Source: Nocardioides acrostichi
Lineage (GTDB): Bacteria; Actinomycetota; Actinomycetes; Propionibacteriales; Nocardioidaceae
Reading direction: 5' to 3'
DNA: 64,000 nt
Assembly (NCBI RefSeq): GCF_015319165.1
Contig: NZ_JADIVZ010000004.1
Span: forward strand, 248,001 to 312,000
The notes beneath the pieces are model-generated. The model ran no database searches. It worked only from the letters and a program-made list of their open reading frames with translations, and was not told where the DNA came from. A program made the translations under genes and the position numbers. Positions within the stretch are counted from its first letter, which is position 1; every line of letters starts with the position of its first letter. Below are positions 1 through 8,439 of the stretch, piece by piece.

Positions 1-189
1 GTGCTTCGTCTTCGGCTCGTACTGGCCGGGGCTCGGGCACGGCCCGTCGGCGCAGACGGCCCCGCCGGTGGCGGCCATGGCGCGATCGAGAGCGGGGAAC
101 GCCACGAAGGCCGCGACCAGGCCCAGGATGATGGCGAGAACGATGGCGATGACCCATGAAACGACGGTTCGAGCGTTGCGGTTGACCAT
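1..189 (-). CDS. small membrane-anchored protein, C-terminus beyond the window
   Basis: The reading frame is open from an ATG at 189 to the left edge, giving 63 codons with no stop. A good Shine-Dalgarno (AGGAGG, about 193-199) lies 5-10 bases upstream of the ATG. Residues about 8-32 are a continuous hydrophobic stretch rich in Val, Ile and Ala, which is a signal anchor or single membrane span. A short outside segment follows with two cysteines in a VCADGPCPSPG context. No family was recognised. The real length is unknown because the gene is cut by the window edge. Confidence 0.6.
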   Translation of the reverse strand, partial: MVNRNARTVVSWVIAIVLAIILGLVAAFVAFPALDRAMAATGGAVCADGPCPSPGQYEPKTKH

Positions 190-628
190 AAGGCCTCCTG
201 CTTCCGAGAGGTCGAGGTTGAGGGTGCTGGACAGTTTGCCTGGCCATCGCTGACCCAAACGTCGCTCTCCACAAGACGTCGTGAGCCACCCCCGTCAACG
301 GTCGTTCTCAGATGGAAGGGATGGGCCAATCGGTCGGCAAAGCACGTGACCAGACGGGAAAGCGCGCAGCTGAGGTAGCGTCAGATCACGTCGAGCCTGG
401 CACTGTTCGTGCAGTTCAGAGAGCCTTCTTCTCAGATCAGAAGCGACAAGGACGCGACTCGGCGATGAACGTTCACACCGAAGAAGTCACCGGTGCGAAC
501 TCGGTGTCGCCCATCACCTGCTGAACGGCTCCGGATCTGCGCAAGCGCAGCGTCCGGGGCTGTTTCTCATGGCCTCGACCCTCCACGCGACAGATGCGCC
601 ATCTCGCGTGGTGAGGCATCGTCACCCC
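190..628. other. gene-free interval between divergent genes
   Basis: This stretch lies between the small membrane protein (leftward) and the TerD fusion gene (rightward), so it must hold at least one promoter for each. A 70-codon open frame at 312-524 has mixed third-position bases unlike the neighbouring genes, and I take it as non-coding. The words GTTCTCAGAT (304-313) and CTTCTCAGAT (430-439) recur about 125 bases apart. I saw no convincing -35/-10 pair, terminator or RNA gene. Confidence 0.4.
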
Positions 629-2545
629 ATGAGCGAACCTCCGGTGATGTCCCCGGGTGCCAACCGCGAGCTTCCGGCCCACACTCTGAGCGCCTACGTC
701 GACATCGTCATGTCGCACGTGAGCCGGCCGGGCGTCGATCTCGACCTGTCCGTCGTGGCGGTCGACTCGGGTGGGCGCGTCACCCACGAGAACGACTTCG
801 TCTTCTTCAACAACACCCGGCATCGGTCCGGGAGCGTGGAACACCTCGGCCAGCGCGCGTCCGGCGGTCGTTCGTGGGATGCCGCACGCGTGCACCTATC
901 GAGGGTGCCGGGCGAGATCCACGCCCTGCACGTCACCATGAGCGGGGAGCATGACGGGTTTGCCGCCGTCCCCGACCTGCGCGTGGAGATCGTCGATCAC
1001 CTCTCCTCCACGATGGCACTCATCGACCTGGGCGCTCTGCAGACCGAGAGCGCGGCGATCGCACTCGAGCTCTACCGGCGTTCTGGGTCGTGGAAGGTGC
1101 GCGCCGTCGCGCAAGGGTGGGACGCCGGGTTCGGGGCCCTGGTCGAGCACTACGGCATCGCCGTCGAGGAGCCCGTCCAGGCCACGCCGCCAGTGGCCCC
1201 GCGAGCGACTCCTCCCCCACCTCCCGCACCCTCGCCGCCGTCTGGCCATCCGACCCCGCAGTCGCCCCCTCCTCCGGAACCTGCCCCGGGGCTAGCGTCC
1301 GCCCGTCGCGGACTGTTCGGTCCGCGACGCAAGGATCTGGAGCGAGAGCTCCAGGCCACGCGTGCACAGGTCGCCTCGCTCGGCATCCTCGATGCCATCG
1401 AGTTGAGCCGGCTCACCGAGGAGCGCCGTACCGAACTCGCGACCGTCCACCGCGAGATCGCCACGGCCAGGGCCGAACTCGACCTGCTGCGCAGTCAGGT
1501 CGTGGAGACCGACGACGTCTACATGCTCCAGGCGGCGGGCATCTACGAGTTCGCACACCCGCTGGAGAGCTCGGTCGCCCACAAGGACCGCCTCAAGACG
1601 CTCAAGGAGCGCTACAAGTCGCTGACTCGCGCCCAACGAGCCGTCAGCGCCACCACCAACTGGACGATCAACGGCTCCGTGCAACAGGGCGCCAAGATGG
1701 TCAAGGACACCTCGAAGCTGATGCTCCGTGCCTACAACGCAGAGGCCGACAACTGCGTGCGCGTCGTCCGGCCCCACTCTCTCGAGACGAACGTGCAGCG
1801 CCTGGAACGCGCCCGAGACGCCATCGCCAAGCTCGGAGCGATCATGTCGATTCGCATCACCGACGAATACCACCGCCTGCGGGTCGAGGAGGTGCGGCTG
1901 ACTGCCGACTACCACGCGAAGGTGGCCGAGGAGCGAGAGGCCCAGCGTGAGGCTCGCGAGCGCGAACGCGAAGACCAACGCGCCCAGCAGGAGTACGAAC
2001 GTGAGCGTGAACGGCTCCATCGCGAGCGAGCCCAGGTGGAGCGAGCCCTCGACGTCGCCCTGAGCGGCACGGCGGACCAGGCGGCGGTAGAGCAGCTGCG
2101 TCAGCGGCTTGCTGCAGTAGACGACGAACTGGAGGAGGCCGCCGTGCGAGCCGCGAACTCACGCCTCGGATTCGTCTACGTCATCTCGAACATCGGCGCC
2201 TTCGGCGAGAAGATCGTCAAGATCGGCATGACGCGCCGGCGCGAGCCCATGGATCGGGTGCGCGAGCTCGGCGATGCGTCGGTTCCCTTCCTGTTCGACG
2301 TCCACGCCCTCATCTTCAGCGAGGACGCTCTCGGGCTCGAGGCCCGGCTCCACGCGGCGTTCGCCCACCGCCGCGTCAACCGGGTGAACCTGCGCCGCGA
2401 GTTCTTCTACGTGACCCCGAGCGAGGTACGAGCCGAGTTGACGAAGCTCAAGAACGAGCACCTCCTGGACTTCACCGACACTCCGCTCGCAGACGAGTGG
2501 CGTCGCAGCGTGGCGATGGCGGGCGGCCCGGGATCACAGGCCTGA
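629..2545 (+). CDS. TerD domain - DUF4041 - GIY-YIG (T5orf172/MUG113) fusion protein
   Basis: This 638-residue multidomain protein starts at ATG 629 with GTGAGG upstream. An in-frame ATG at 569 would add 20 residues of unremarkable sequence. Residues about 10-175 read as a TerD (tellurium-resistance/stress) domain: acidic DLDLS metal-site region, FVFFNN and SGSVEH motifs, and a C-terminal GSWKVRAVAQG segment. A proline-rich linker spans about 180-225. Residues about 285-430 resemble DUF4041. An Arg/Glu-rich coiled coil follows (about 420-510). The end (about 515-600) is a T5orf172/MUG113 GIY-YIG-like nuclease module with FVYVIS, KIGMTRR and a downstream EARLH Glu. DUF4041 plus T5orf172 proteins are known from phages and mobile elements, and TerD proteins from stress and phage-resistance loci. 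The joint function here is inferred to be stress- or metal-responsive DNA processing or defence. It stands alone, with no other ter gene nearby. Confidence 0.8.
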   Translation: MSEPPVMSPGANRELPAHTLSAYVDIVMSHVSRPGVDLDLSVVAVDSGGRVTHENDFVFFNNTRHRSGSVEHLGQRASGGRSWDAARVHLSRVPGEIHALHVTMSGEHDGFAAVPDLRVEIVDHLSSTMALIDLGALQTESAAIALELYRRSGSWKVRAVAQGWDAGFGALVEHYGIAVEEPVQATPPVAPRATPPPPPAPSPPSGHPTPQSPPPPEPAPGLASARRGLFGPRRKDLERELQATRAQVASLGILDAIELSRLTEERRTELATVHREIATARAELDLLRSQVVETDDVYMLQAAGIYEFAHPLESSVAHKDRLKTLKERYKSLTRAQRAVSATTNWTINGSVQQGAKMVKDTSKLMLRAYNAEADNCVRVVRPHSLETNVQRLERARDAIAKLGAIMSIRITDEYHRLRVEEVRLTADYHAKVAEEREAQREAREREREDQRAQQEYERERERLHRERAQVERALDVALSGTADQAAVEQLRQRLAAVDDELEEAAVRAANSRLGFVYVISNIGAFGEKIVKIGMTRRREPMDRVRELGDASVPFLFDVHALIFSEDALGLEARLHAAFAHRRVNRVNLRREFFYVTPSEVRAELTKLKNEHLLDFTDTPLADEWRRSVAMAGGPGSQA

Positions 2546-2576
2546 CCGGTTCCGTGCGTTCGGCCGGAGCCGGTCC

Positions 2577-3035
2577 TCAGCCCTCGGCCGGCACCGAGCC
2601 CCCCTCCATGCTCCAGGCGGTGGCGAGCGGCATCAGGTCGGCGATGGCGACGCTGCGTGGCCCCCGAGGCGTGGGCAGGACGACCCGGATGTCGGGGTGG
2701 TAGTCGAAGAGCACCTGCCGGTCGCGGCCGCACGGACCCACCACACCGCGCCCGTGGTTGCCCACGGCCGCGATGACGGTGATCTCGCGTGCTCCCCCGG
2801 CGCGCGCCGCCCCCAACGCCACCAGTTCGGCGCAGGGTCCACCGGTGAAGTGATAGAGATTCACCCCCGTGAACACGCGTCCGTCGGCGGCGCGCACGGC
2901 CGCCCCCATGGTGTGCACACCCTCCTCGTCGGGGCCGGCGTCGGTGTTCTCGTCGATCGCGCGGCGAGCGAGATCGACGAGCTCCTCGTCTGCATCGGTG
3001 AGCTCGCGGGCGGACGACGGAAGCGTGGGTCGCAT
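2577..3035 (-). CDS. cytidine/blasticidin deaminase-like protein
   Basis: This 152-residue protein has the layout of the small zinc-dependent cytidine deaminase fold. GGPCAELVALG (C68, E70) supplies one Cys ligand and the catalytic Glu, and GPCGRDRQVLFDYHP (C102) is the second metal motif. In canonical enzymes the second motif is PCGxCRQ with two Cys. Here the second ligand position is Asp105, an odd substitution that I recall as typical of an actinobacterial subgroup. The ATG at 3035 places the start just before the helix leading to the HTMGAAVRA strand. The substrate is unknown; nucleoside or drug deamination is inferred from the fold only. The gene stands alone and its upstream interval is hairpin-rich. 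Confidence 0.75.
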   Translation of the reverse strand: MRPTLPSSARELTDADEELVDLARRAIDENTDAGPDEEGVHTMGAAVRAADGRVFTGVNLYHFTGGPCAELVALGAARAGGAREITVIAAVGNHGRGVVGPCGRDRQVLFDYHPDIRVVLPTPRGPRSVAIADLMPLATAWSMEGGSVPAEG

Positions 3036-3221
3036 GCCTCGCACCGTAGCTGCCGGGCGAACGTCCCGAGCACGTGAAGAAGGCGTGCAGAAGCGTTGTG
3101 AACCCTGGACTCCCGCGCCAGAGCGGGCACTGTAGGGGTCACCGGCCACGAGCTGGAGCACGACGTGAACGCCGCGAGAAGGTGGTGTGGGAGCGCCCCT
3201 TGCTGAGCGATCCGTCGTGTC

Positions 3222-3273
3222 AGGCCCCCGGAGCAGACCGCGAACCCGCTCCGGGGGCCTTCGCGGCCCCCGG
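3222..3273. terminator. overlapping GC stem-loops, two alternative folds
   Basis: AGGCCCCCGGAGC (3222-3234) pairs perfectly with GCTCCGGGGGCCT (3248-3260) across a 13-base loop. The right arm (CCGGGGGCC, 3251-3259) also pairs perfectly with GGCCCCCGG (3265-3273) across a TTCGC loop. The two folds exclude each other. There is no T-tract, which is usual for actinobacterial terminators. It lies downstream of the leftward P450/hydrolase operon. Confidence 0.55.
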
Positions 3274-3324
3274 GGTGAAGAACTCGGCCGGCGTGTCCGC
3301 TCACTGCCGCCCACTCACGCAGAA

Positions 3325-3356
3325 GGGAGCCCCGTGTCGGGGACTCCGGGGCTCCC
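3325..3356. terminator. GC stem-loop
   Basis: GGGAGCCCCG (3325-3334) and CGGGGCTCCC (3347-3356) form a perfect 10-bp stem with a 12-base loop. On the leftward transcript it is the first hairpin met after the hydrolase stop at 3515, so it is a likely terminator for the operon. Confidence 0.55.
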
Positions 3357-3514
3357 ACGCCGGCCCGGTGCGGGAGGGGCCAGCGCGACGCGGCAACGGC
3401 CTCCCCCCGGAGTCGTGCCTGCGTCGGCAGGTAGGACACTACGGACCGCGCCGTCGCGATGGCACGGTCAGAACGGGTGGTTCCCCCGATCCGCGGCGGC
3501 ATAGTCCGATAGGA

Positions 3515-4807
3515 CTACGCGTCGACCTGATCCGCCCGCACCACTGCGTCTGCGAACAGTTCGTCGAGATCCTCCGCGAGCGCGAAGCCTGCTCCGACCA
3601 TGGCGCGTGCCGCGTTCTCGTACTGGGTCAGGTACTCCTCGCGCGAGGAGTACAGCCCCGCCACCGTCGCGCTGTCGAGCGCAGTGGTCGAGCCGAAGAG
3701 TTGGCAGATGATCGTCGCCTCGGGGGTCGAGAAGCCACTCAGCATCTCGACGGGCACGTCGACCGCCGGAGTCCGCACGCCCCCGCGGGTGTTGCCGACC
3801 TCGTCGAGCACGTAGGCGCCGCAGCGCACCTCCAACTCCTGCGCCGACGGCGGCGCCTGATCGTCGCGCACCCACTCCTCGAGGGCTCGCAGGGCGGCCC
3901 GCAGCACGAACACCTGCTGCCCCCGGTTCACCGGCGTGGGACAGCCCAGGAACTCCTCGAACTCACCGATCTGGAAAAGGTCGGCGTGGGCGGTGCCGGC
4001 AACCTCCCACGTGCGTAGCGAGGGCCCGTCGGGCTGGCGTGCCGGAAAGGAGTTCATGCGCCCCAGCACGTCGGTCTCGGTCTGCACCACCACCACACGC
4101 GCGTCGAGGTCGTCGGGCAGCCTCCCGACGTTCGAGGCCAGGATCTCGGCCATCGTGTACTGCTCCGCCGCGGGTTCGGACGGCGGCAGGGCGCCGCCGC
4201 GCGAGTGCACCAGGAAGCCGTGGAAGACGCGGTGCTGCACGTGAACCGACGCGAGATAGCGCGAGAGGGTGCAGGCCGACTGCGACTCCCCCGCGGCCAG
4301 CAGCAGCTCGGCATCGACGAGGCCTCCGACCGCGACCGCGATCTGGGAGTAGATGTCGAAGCACCAGGCGTCACCCGGATGACTCATCGAGCCGTAGCGC
4401 TCCGGATCCTCCCCCTTGAGTCCACCCGGAGCGCCCAGGCCCTCGCCCACCGTCACGGAGCCGGTGCCGCCCTCCACCCCGACGTACTGAGCCGAGACGG
4501 CCGCGTAGACGTGGCCCCGGCGCACGATCTCGGCGGACACGTAGGTCCACTCCGGCGCCGCCTCACGGCCGCTGCTCACGTTGAGCCACTCGACCACGGC
4601 AGTGCCACTAGCCGCGGTCTGCGGAGGCCGTCGGAGGACCACCCGCACGCAGTAGGGCGCCTCGGCGCCCGAGACCGAGACCGCGGTGCCGGAGGCGAGG
4701 TACTCGGTCTCGGTCCAGCCGATCGCGGCCAAGTCCACCGGCGGTCTGGCCCCCGCCAGTCTCACGTCTCCCGCAGGAAGCTGGCGCAGCTCGGCCGCCG
4801 GACGCAT
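3515..4807 (-). CDS. alpha/beta hydrolase domain protein (Abhydrolase_10-like)
   Basis: This 430-residue protein is the last gene of the P450 operon. Its ATG (4807) shares one base with the TGA of the upstream CMD gene (TGATG), implying translational coupling. The nucleophile elbow is GESQSA with Ser175. An Asp/His pair is likely in the second half, around the TAHADL segment (His). The long N-terminal region with WLNVSSG and the AGESQSACTLSRYL stretch fit the actinobacterial alpha/beta-hydrolase domain family of about 430-500 residues. No signal peptide is evident, so it is probably cytoplasmic. Ester or lactone hydrolysis is inferred and would suit the end of an oxidative pathway. Confidence 0.75.
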   Translation of the reverse strand: MRPAAELRQLPAGDVRLAGARPPVDLAAIGWTETEYLASGTAVSVSGAEAPYCVRVVLRRPPQTAASGTAVVEWLNVSSGREAAPEWTYVSAEIVRRGHVYAAVSAQYVGVEGGTGSVTVGEGLGAPGGLKGEDPERYGSMSHPGDAWCFDIYSQIAVAVGGLVDAELLLAAGESQSACTLSRYLASVHVQHRVFHGFLVHSRGGALPPSEPAAEQYTMAEILASNVGRLPDDLDARVVVVQTETDVLGRMNSFPARQPDGPSLRTWEVAGTAHADLFQIGEFEEFLGCPTPVNRGQQVFVLRAALRALEEWVRDDQAPPSAQELEVRCGAYVLDEVGNTRGGVRTPAVDVPVEMLSGFSTPEATIICQLFGSTTALDSATVAGLYSSREEYLTQYENAARAMVGAGFALAEDLDELFADAVVRADQVDA

Positions 4808-5214
4808 CAGGAGCCGCTCGCCTCGGCGGCGGCCTTGGCCTTCGCGCGCTCGGCCTTGCCGATCGTCTCCTCCACGATCTGGTTCAGCTTCGAGCCGTCG
4901 GGCCAGCCGGCGTAGTGGCAGCACATGATGACCATCTCCCGGAGCTCGATGGCGTCGAACTCGCCGTTGGCGTAGGCGGCCGGCACCTGGATGCCGAGCA
5001 CGTCGGCGTAGCCCTTGCCGGCCAGCATGCCGATGAGCAGCAGCCGACGGTCCCGCGTCGTGAGGCCGGGCCGCTGCCAGATCTCACCGAAGAGGTGGTC
5101 GACGGTGTAGTGGAAGAAGTCGCCGTCGCCGTCGGACATCTCGAAGCCGTAGACCTCCTCCATCTTCTCCAGTCCCTCACGGCGTGCCTGCGGGAGGTCG
5201 TCGAACTTGCCCAT
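4807..5214 (-). CDS. carboxymuconolactone decarboxylase (CMD) family protein
   Basis: This 135-residue single-domain CMD/AhpD-fold protein contains a FFHYTVDHLFGEIWQRPG segment and the helical TTRDRRLLLIGMLAG core. I chose ATG 5214 because GGAG sits 8 bases upstream. A GTG three codons earlier (5223) overlaps the upstream stop as GTGA and is a real alternative. It lacks a clear CxxC thiol pair (only adjacent Cys in MVIMCCHY), so alkylhydroperoxidase chemistry is unlikely. Family members include decarboxylases and isomerases of ring-fission lactones. As I recall, an equivalent CMD gene follows the 3-HIBADH-like gene in the M. tuberculosis cyp51 region (Rv0771). Confidence 0.8.
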   Translation of the reverse strand: MGKFDDLPQARREGLEKMEEVYGFEMSDGDGDFFHYTVDHLFGEIWQRPGLTTRDRRLLLIGMLAGKGYADVLGIQVPAAYANGEFDAIELREMVIMCCHYAGWPDGSKLNQIVEETIGKAERAKAKAAAEASGS

Positions 5215-5219
5215 GGGTC

Positions 5220-6101
5220 TCACTCCTCGTCCTTGCTGCTCGGCATGCCGAGCCCGTCTGCCAATCGCGCCAGCGCCAGCTTGGCCAGCGGCACCTCGAC
5301 CCCCAGGTCGTCGGCCAGCTCGGTGGCGAAGGTCAGATCCTTCTCGCCCAGCGACACGACGTGCTCGAACACGCCGAACCAGAAGTCGTCGCGAGCGATC
5401 GGGGCGGTCGTGTCGCGATACATGATCGCGCCGGGGCCACCCGTGATCGCGTCGGTGTAGCGGACGACGTCGCCCAGCGCGGCGAGGTCGAGACCCGCGG
5501 CCTCGGCGAGGCGCTGCGCCTCGGTCGCGGCCGTGAAGGCGGCGAAGTGCATCATGTTGCGCGCGAGCTTGAACATCGTGCCCGCGCCGATCGGACCGGC
5601 GTGGATCACCTTCTCGCCCATCGCCTCCAGCACCGGACGGGCCGCCTCGAAGGCGGCGTCCTCACCGCCGACGAGGATCGCCAGCCGCCCGTCCGAGGCA
5701 CCCATCGCGCCGCCGCTGACCGGCGCGTCGAGCACCCGGACGCCGTGGCGCGCAGCCACGTCGGCCAGCTGGGCCGGCGTGCCGGTCGCCACGGTCGAGT
5801 GGATCACGACCGTGGTGCGGTCGCCCGATACACCCATCACCTCGCCGAGCACGTCGCGCACCTGGTCGTCGTCGCGGACCATGACACAGACGACATCGCA
5901 GTCACGGGCCAGGTCGGCCACGCTGCCGTGCACGGAGGCGCCCGCCTCCTTCAGCTCGGCGAGCGGCGCTTCGGCGATGTCGAAGACTCCGAGCGAGAAG
6001 CCGCGCTCGGCCGCCTGCGAGGCCAGCCGGAGCGCCATCGGCTTGCCGATGTTGCCCAGTCCGACGAACCCGACGTTCAGCGCAGCAGCCATCGCACTCA
6101 C
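5220..6101 (-). CDS. NAD(P)-dependent 3-hydroxyisobutyrate dehydrogenase-like oxidoreductase
   Basis: This 293-residue beta-hydroxyacid dehydrogenase starts with a GTG at 6101 that overlaps the upstream SDR stop (GTGA). ATG 6092 is an alternative. The N-terminal Rossmann motif is GFVGLGNIGKPMA. The substrate-binding signature is DAPVSGGAMGASDG, and the catalytic lysine sits in GTMFKLARNMM. The C-terminal helical domain is complete. The length matches the family (about 290). It is predicted to oxidise a beta-hydroxy acid or reduce the semialdehyde. Its place between SDR and CMD genes matches Rv0769-Rv0771 of M. tuberculosis as I recall it. The true substrate is unknown. Confidence 0.82.
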   Translation of the reverse strand: MSAMAAALNVGFVGLGNIGKPMALRLASQAAERGFSLGVFDIAEAPLAELKEAGASVHGSVADLARDCDVVCVMVRDDDQVRDVLGEVMGVSGDRTTVVIHSTVATGTPAQLADVAARHGVRVLDAPVSGGAMGASDGRLAILVGGEDAAFEAARPVLEAMGEKVIHAGPIGAGTMFKLARNMMHFAAFTAATEAQRLAEAAGLDLAALGDVVRYTDAITGGPGAIMYRDTTAPIARDDFWFGVFEHVVSLGEKDLTFATELADDLGVEVPLAKLALARLADGLGMPSSKDEE

Positions 6102-6844
6102 GCCCGGAAGGTCTGGCCGCCGTCGACGGCGATGATCTGGCCGGTGATCCAGGAGGCGTCGTCGGAGAGCAGGAAGAGGCAGGCGCCGACCATGTCGTCG
6201 ACCTCGCCCATGCGCTTGAGGGCCAGGTTCTTGACCAGTTCCTTCGACGCATCGCCGGCCTGGGTGCGGGTGGCCTGGGTGTCGGTCGGGCCGGGGGCGA
6301 TCGCGTTGACGCGGATCCCCTGGCCGCCGAGCTCGTGCGCCAACTGCTGGGTCAGGCCGTTCACCCCGACCTTGGCCAGACCGTAGAAGCCGGAGTAGAG
6401 GTAGGCCGCAGTCGAGGACTGGTTGACGATCGCGCCCCCACCCCGCTTCTGCAGGGCCGGCAGGCAGGCGCGGGTCATGACCAGGGCGCCGTCCATGTTC
6501 ACGCTCATGAACTTCTTGTAGTAGTCCCAGTCGACCGAGATGAGCAGGTCGAAGGCCATGTCGCCGTAGATGGCGGCGTTGTTGACCAGGTAGTCGATGC
6601 CCCCGAAGGCCTCCGTGGCCGCGTCGGCCATGGCAGCCGCCGACTCGTGGGAGGAGACGTCGGTCGCGACGAAGATCGCCGTGCCGCCGTCGGCCTCGAT
6701 CTGCTCGACGACCTGCTGGCCGGCGTCCTCGTTGAGGTCGGCGACCACGACGGACGCGCCCTTCGCGGCGAGCGCCTTGGCGTAGGCCTCGCCGATGCCC
6801 TGCGCCGCGCCGGTGACGACGGCGACCTTCTCTTCAAAGCTCAT
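6098..6844 (-). CDS. SDR family NAD(P)-dependent oxidoreductase
   Basis: This 248-residue classical short-chain dehydrogenase has the cofactor motif TGAAQGIGEAYA near the N-terminus, NNAAIYG, a catalytic Ser-Ser pair before YSGFYGLAKVG (Tyr-x3-Lys) and the PGPTDTQA segment. The ATG at 6844 is preceded by AAGGAG. It is separated from the upstream aldehyde dehydrogenase by 110 bases, the only sizeable gap in the operon, so a secondary promoter is possible. The substrate is probably a hydroxy/keto intermediate of the pathway run by the P450 genes, which is inference from context. Confidence 0.85.
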   Translation of the reverse strand: MSFEEKVAVVTGAAQGIGEAYAKALAAKGASVVVADLNEDAGQQVVEQIEADGGTAIFVATDVSSHESAAAMADAATEAFGGIDYLVNNAAIYGDMAFDLLISVDWDYYKKFMSVNMDGALVMTRACLPALQKRGGGAIVNQSSTAAYLYSGFYGLAKVGVNGLTQQLAHELGGQGIRVNAIAPGPTDTQATRTQAGDASKELVKNLALKRMGEVDDMVGACLFLLSDDASWITGQIIAVDGGQTFRA

Positions 6845-6954
6845 GGTGGTTGTTCTCTCCTTGATTCGTGATCGGTTTCGACCCGCCGTCGCGACCTCGT
6901 GCCTCAGTCGCGGGCGTGCTCAACCCGCTGTCTGGGCGAGCGGCGTTCGCAGGC

Positions 6955-8439
6955 TCACGCCGGCTCGGCCAGCGTCTTCGTCTCCAGGTACTCCTCGAAG
7001 CCGGCGACGCCCATCTCACGCCCGATGCCGGACTGCTTGTAGCCGCCGAAGGGAGCGTCGGGGGCGAACCATACGCCGCCGTTCACCGCGATCGTGCCGG
7101 TGCGGATGCGGGCGGCGACCGCCTTGGCGCGCTCGAGATCCCCGGAGTCGACCGAGCCGGAGAGGCCGTAGTCGGACTCGTTGGCGATGCGGACGGCGTC
7201 GTCGTCGCCGTCGTGCGCGATGACGACGAGCACCGGGCCGAAGATCTCCTCCTGCGCCAGGCGCGAGGAGTTGTCGAGGCCGGCCACGACGGTCGGCTCG
7301 ATCCAGAACCCGCCGGCGAGCTCGCCGTCCTTCTCGGCCACCTTGCCGCCGCAGGCGAACGTGCCGCCCTCCTGCTCGGCCAGCTCGAGGTAGGCCGCGA
7401 CCCGGTCGCGCTGGACCGCCGAGATCACCGGGCCGCAGATCGAGCCGGCGCTGGCGGGGTCGGCCGTGCCGATGCTCGACATGCAGTCGGCGGCGGCCTG
7501 GACGGCCTCGTCGTACTTCTCGCGCGGCACGATGAGGCGCGTGGTGATGGCGCAGCCCTGACCGGCGTGCATGCACGCCGCGAAGGCGGTGGCACCGGCG
7601 GCGCCCGCCACGTTGGCGTCGTCGAGCACGATGGCGGCCGACTTGCCGCCCAGCTCGAGGAACGTCTTCTTCAGCGTGGCTGCACCGGCCTGCATGATCG
7701 TGCGCCCGACGGCCGTCGAACCGGTGAAGGAGACCATGTCGACGCGCGGGTCGGTGGTGAGCATCGCCGCGACGTCGTTCGACCTCGGCATGACCACGTT
7801 GAACACGCCGGCCGGCATGTCGGTCTTCTCAGCCACGAGGCGCCCGAGCTCGGCCCCCACCCACGGGGTGTCGGGGGCCGGCTTGAGCACCACGGTGCAG
7901 CCGGCCGCCAACGCGGGGCCGATCTTGGCCAGGTTGATCTGGGTGGGCACGTTCCACGGCGAGATCGCCGCGACGACGCCGACCGGCTCGCGGTGCACGG
8001 TGCGCCGGGTCGGGATGCCCATCGGCTGGGCCTCACCGAGGTCGGTCTCGAACTCGTAGTCCTCCAGCAGGTCGGTGACCCACTTCAGGCCACCGACGGG
8101 GACGTCGAAGCCGGCGGCGCTCATCATGAAGTCGGGCATCCCGACCTCGGCGGTGGTGAGCGCCTTGAAGGCGTCGGCCTCCTCGACCAGCGCGTCGTGC
8201 AGTTGGCGCAGGCAGCGCACCCGCAGGGCGTGGTCGGTCGCCCAGTCACTCTCGTCGAACGCGCGCCGGGCCGCGCCGATGGCGGCGTCGACGTCGCCTG
8301 CGGTGCTGTCGGGCGCCGTGCCGATCTCCTGGCCGGTGGCCGGATCGAGGATGGGGTAGCTCGCGCCGTCGGAGGCCGGCGCCAGCTTGCCGTCGATCAG
8401 CTGCTGGGCTGCGGGGATGGTGAGAGTCAGGCGGCTCAT
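6955..8439 (-). CDS. aldehyde dehydrogenase family protein
   Basis: This 494-residue protein has the full NAD(P)-dependent aldehyde dehydrogenase architecture: SPWNVPTQINL and LKPAPDTPWVG cofactor segments, FTGSTAVG, catalytic Glu262 in LELGGKS, catalytic Cys296 in HAGQGCAITT and the EEIFGPV motif. The ATG overlaps the upstream SnoaL-like gene's stop by four bases (ATGA). In M. tuberculosis the aldehyde dehydrogenase aldA (Rv0768) is divergent from the cyp51 arm. Here it is in the same operon as cyp51. It is predicted to oxidise an aldehyde released by the upstream oxidation steps. Confidence 0.88.
   Translation of the reverse strand: MSRLTLTIPAAQQLIDGKLAPASDGASYPILDPATGQEIGTAPDSTAGDVDAAIGAARRAFDESDWATDHALRVRCLRQLHDALVEEADAFKALTTAEVGMPDFMMSAAGFDVPVGGLKWVTDLLEDYEFETDLGEAQPMGIPTRRTVHREPVGVVAAISPWNVPTQINLAKIGPALAAGCTVVLKPAPDTPWVGAELGRLVAEKTDMPAGVFNVVMPRSNDVAAMLTTDPRVDMVSFTGSTAVGRTIMQAGAATLKKTFLELGGKSAAIVLDDANVAGAAGATAFAACMHAGQGCAITTRLIVPREKYDEAVQAAADCMSSIGTADPASAGSICGPVISAVQRDRVAAYLELAEQEGGTFACGGKVAEKDGELAGGFWIEPTVVAGLDNSSRLAQEEIFGPVLVVIAHDGDDDAVRIANESDYGLSGSVDSGDLERAKAVAARIRTGTIAVNGGVWFAPDAPFGGYKQSGIGREMGVAGFEEYLETKTLAEPA

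Larger units (their letters stand above)
3036..3514. other. gene-free interval with strong GC hairpins
   Basis: This is 479 bases between two leftward genes, the hydrolase (ending 3515) and the deaminase (starting 3035). No open frame with convincing codon use was found on either strand. It holds three strong stem-loops, listed separately, that probably end the long P450 operon transcript. The deaminase promoter should lie in the 3036-3200 part, but no clear -35/-10 was seen. Confidence 0.5.

Noticed and set aside
312..524. 70-codon open frame before the TerD fusion gene
   Set aside because: Third-position bases are mixed (not GC-rich), there is no domain, and it lies in what looks like promoter DNA.
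3036..3514. tmRNA, RNase P or SRP RNA gene in the hairpin-rich gap
   Set aside because: I looked for conserved core words of these RNAs on both strands and did not find them.
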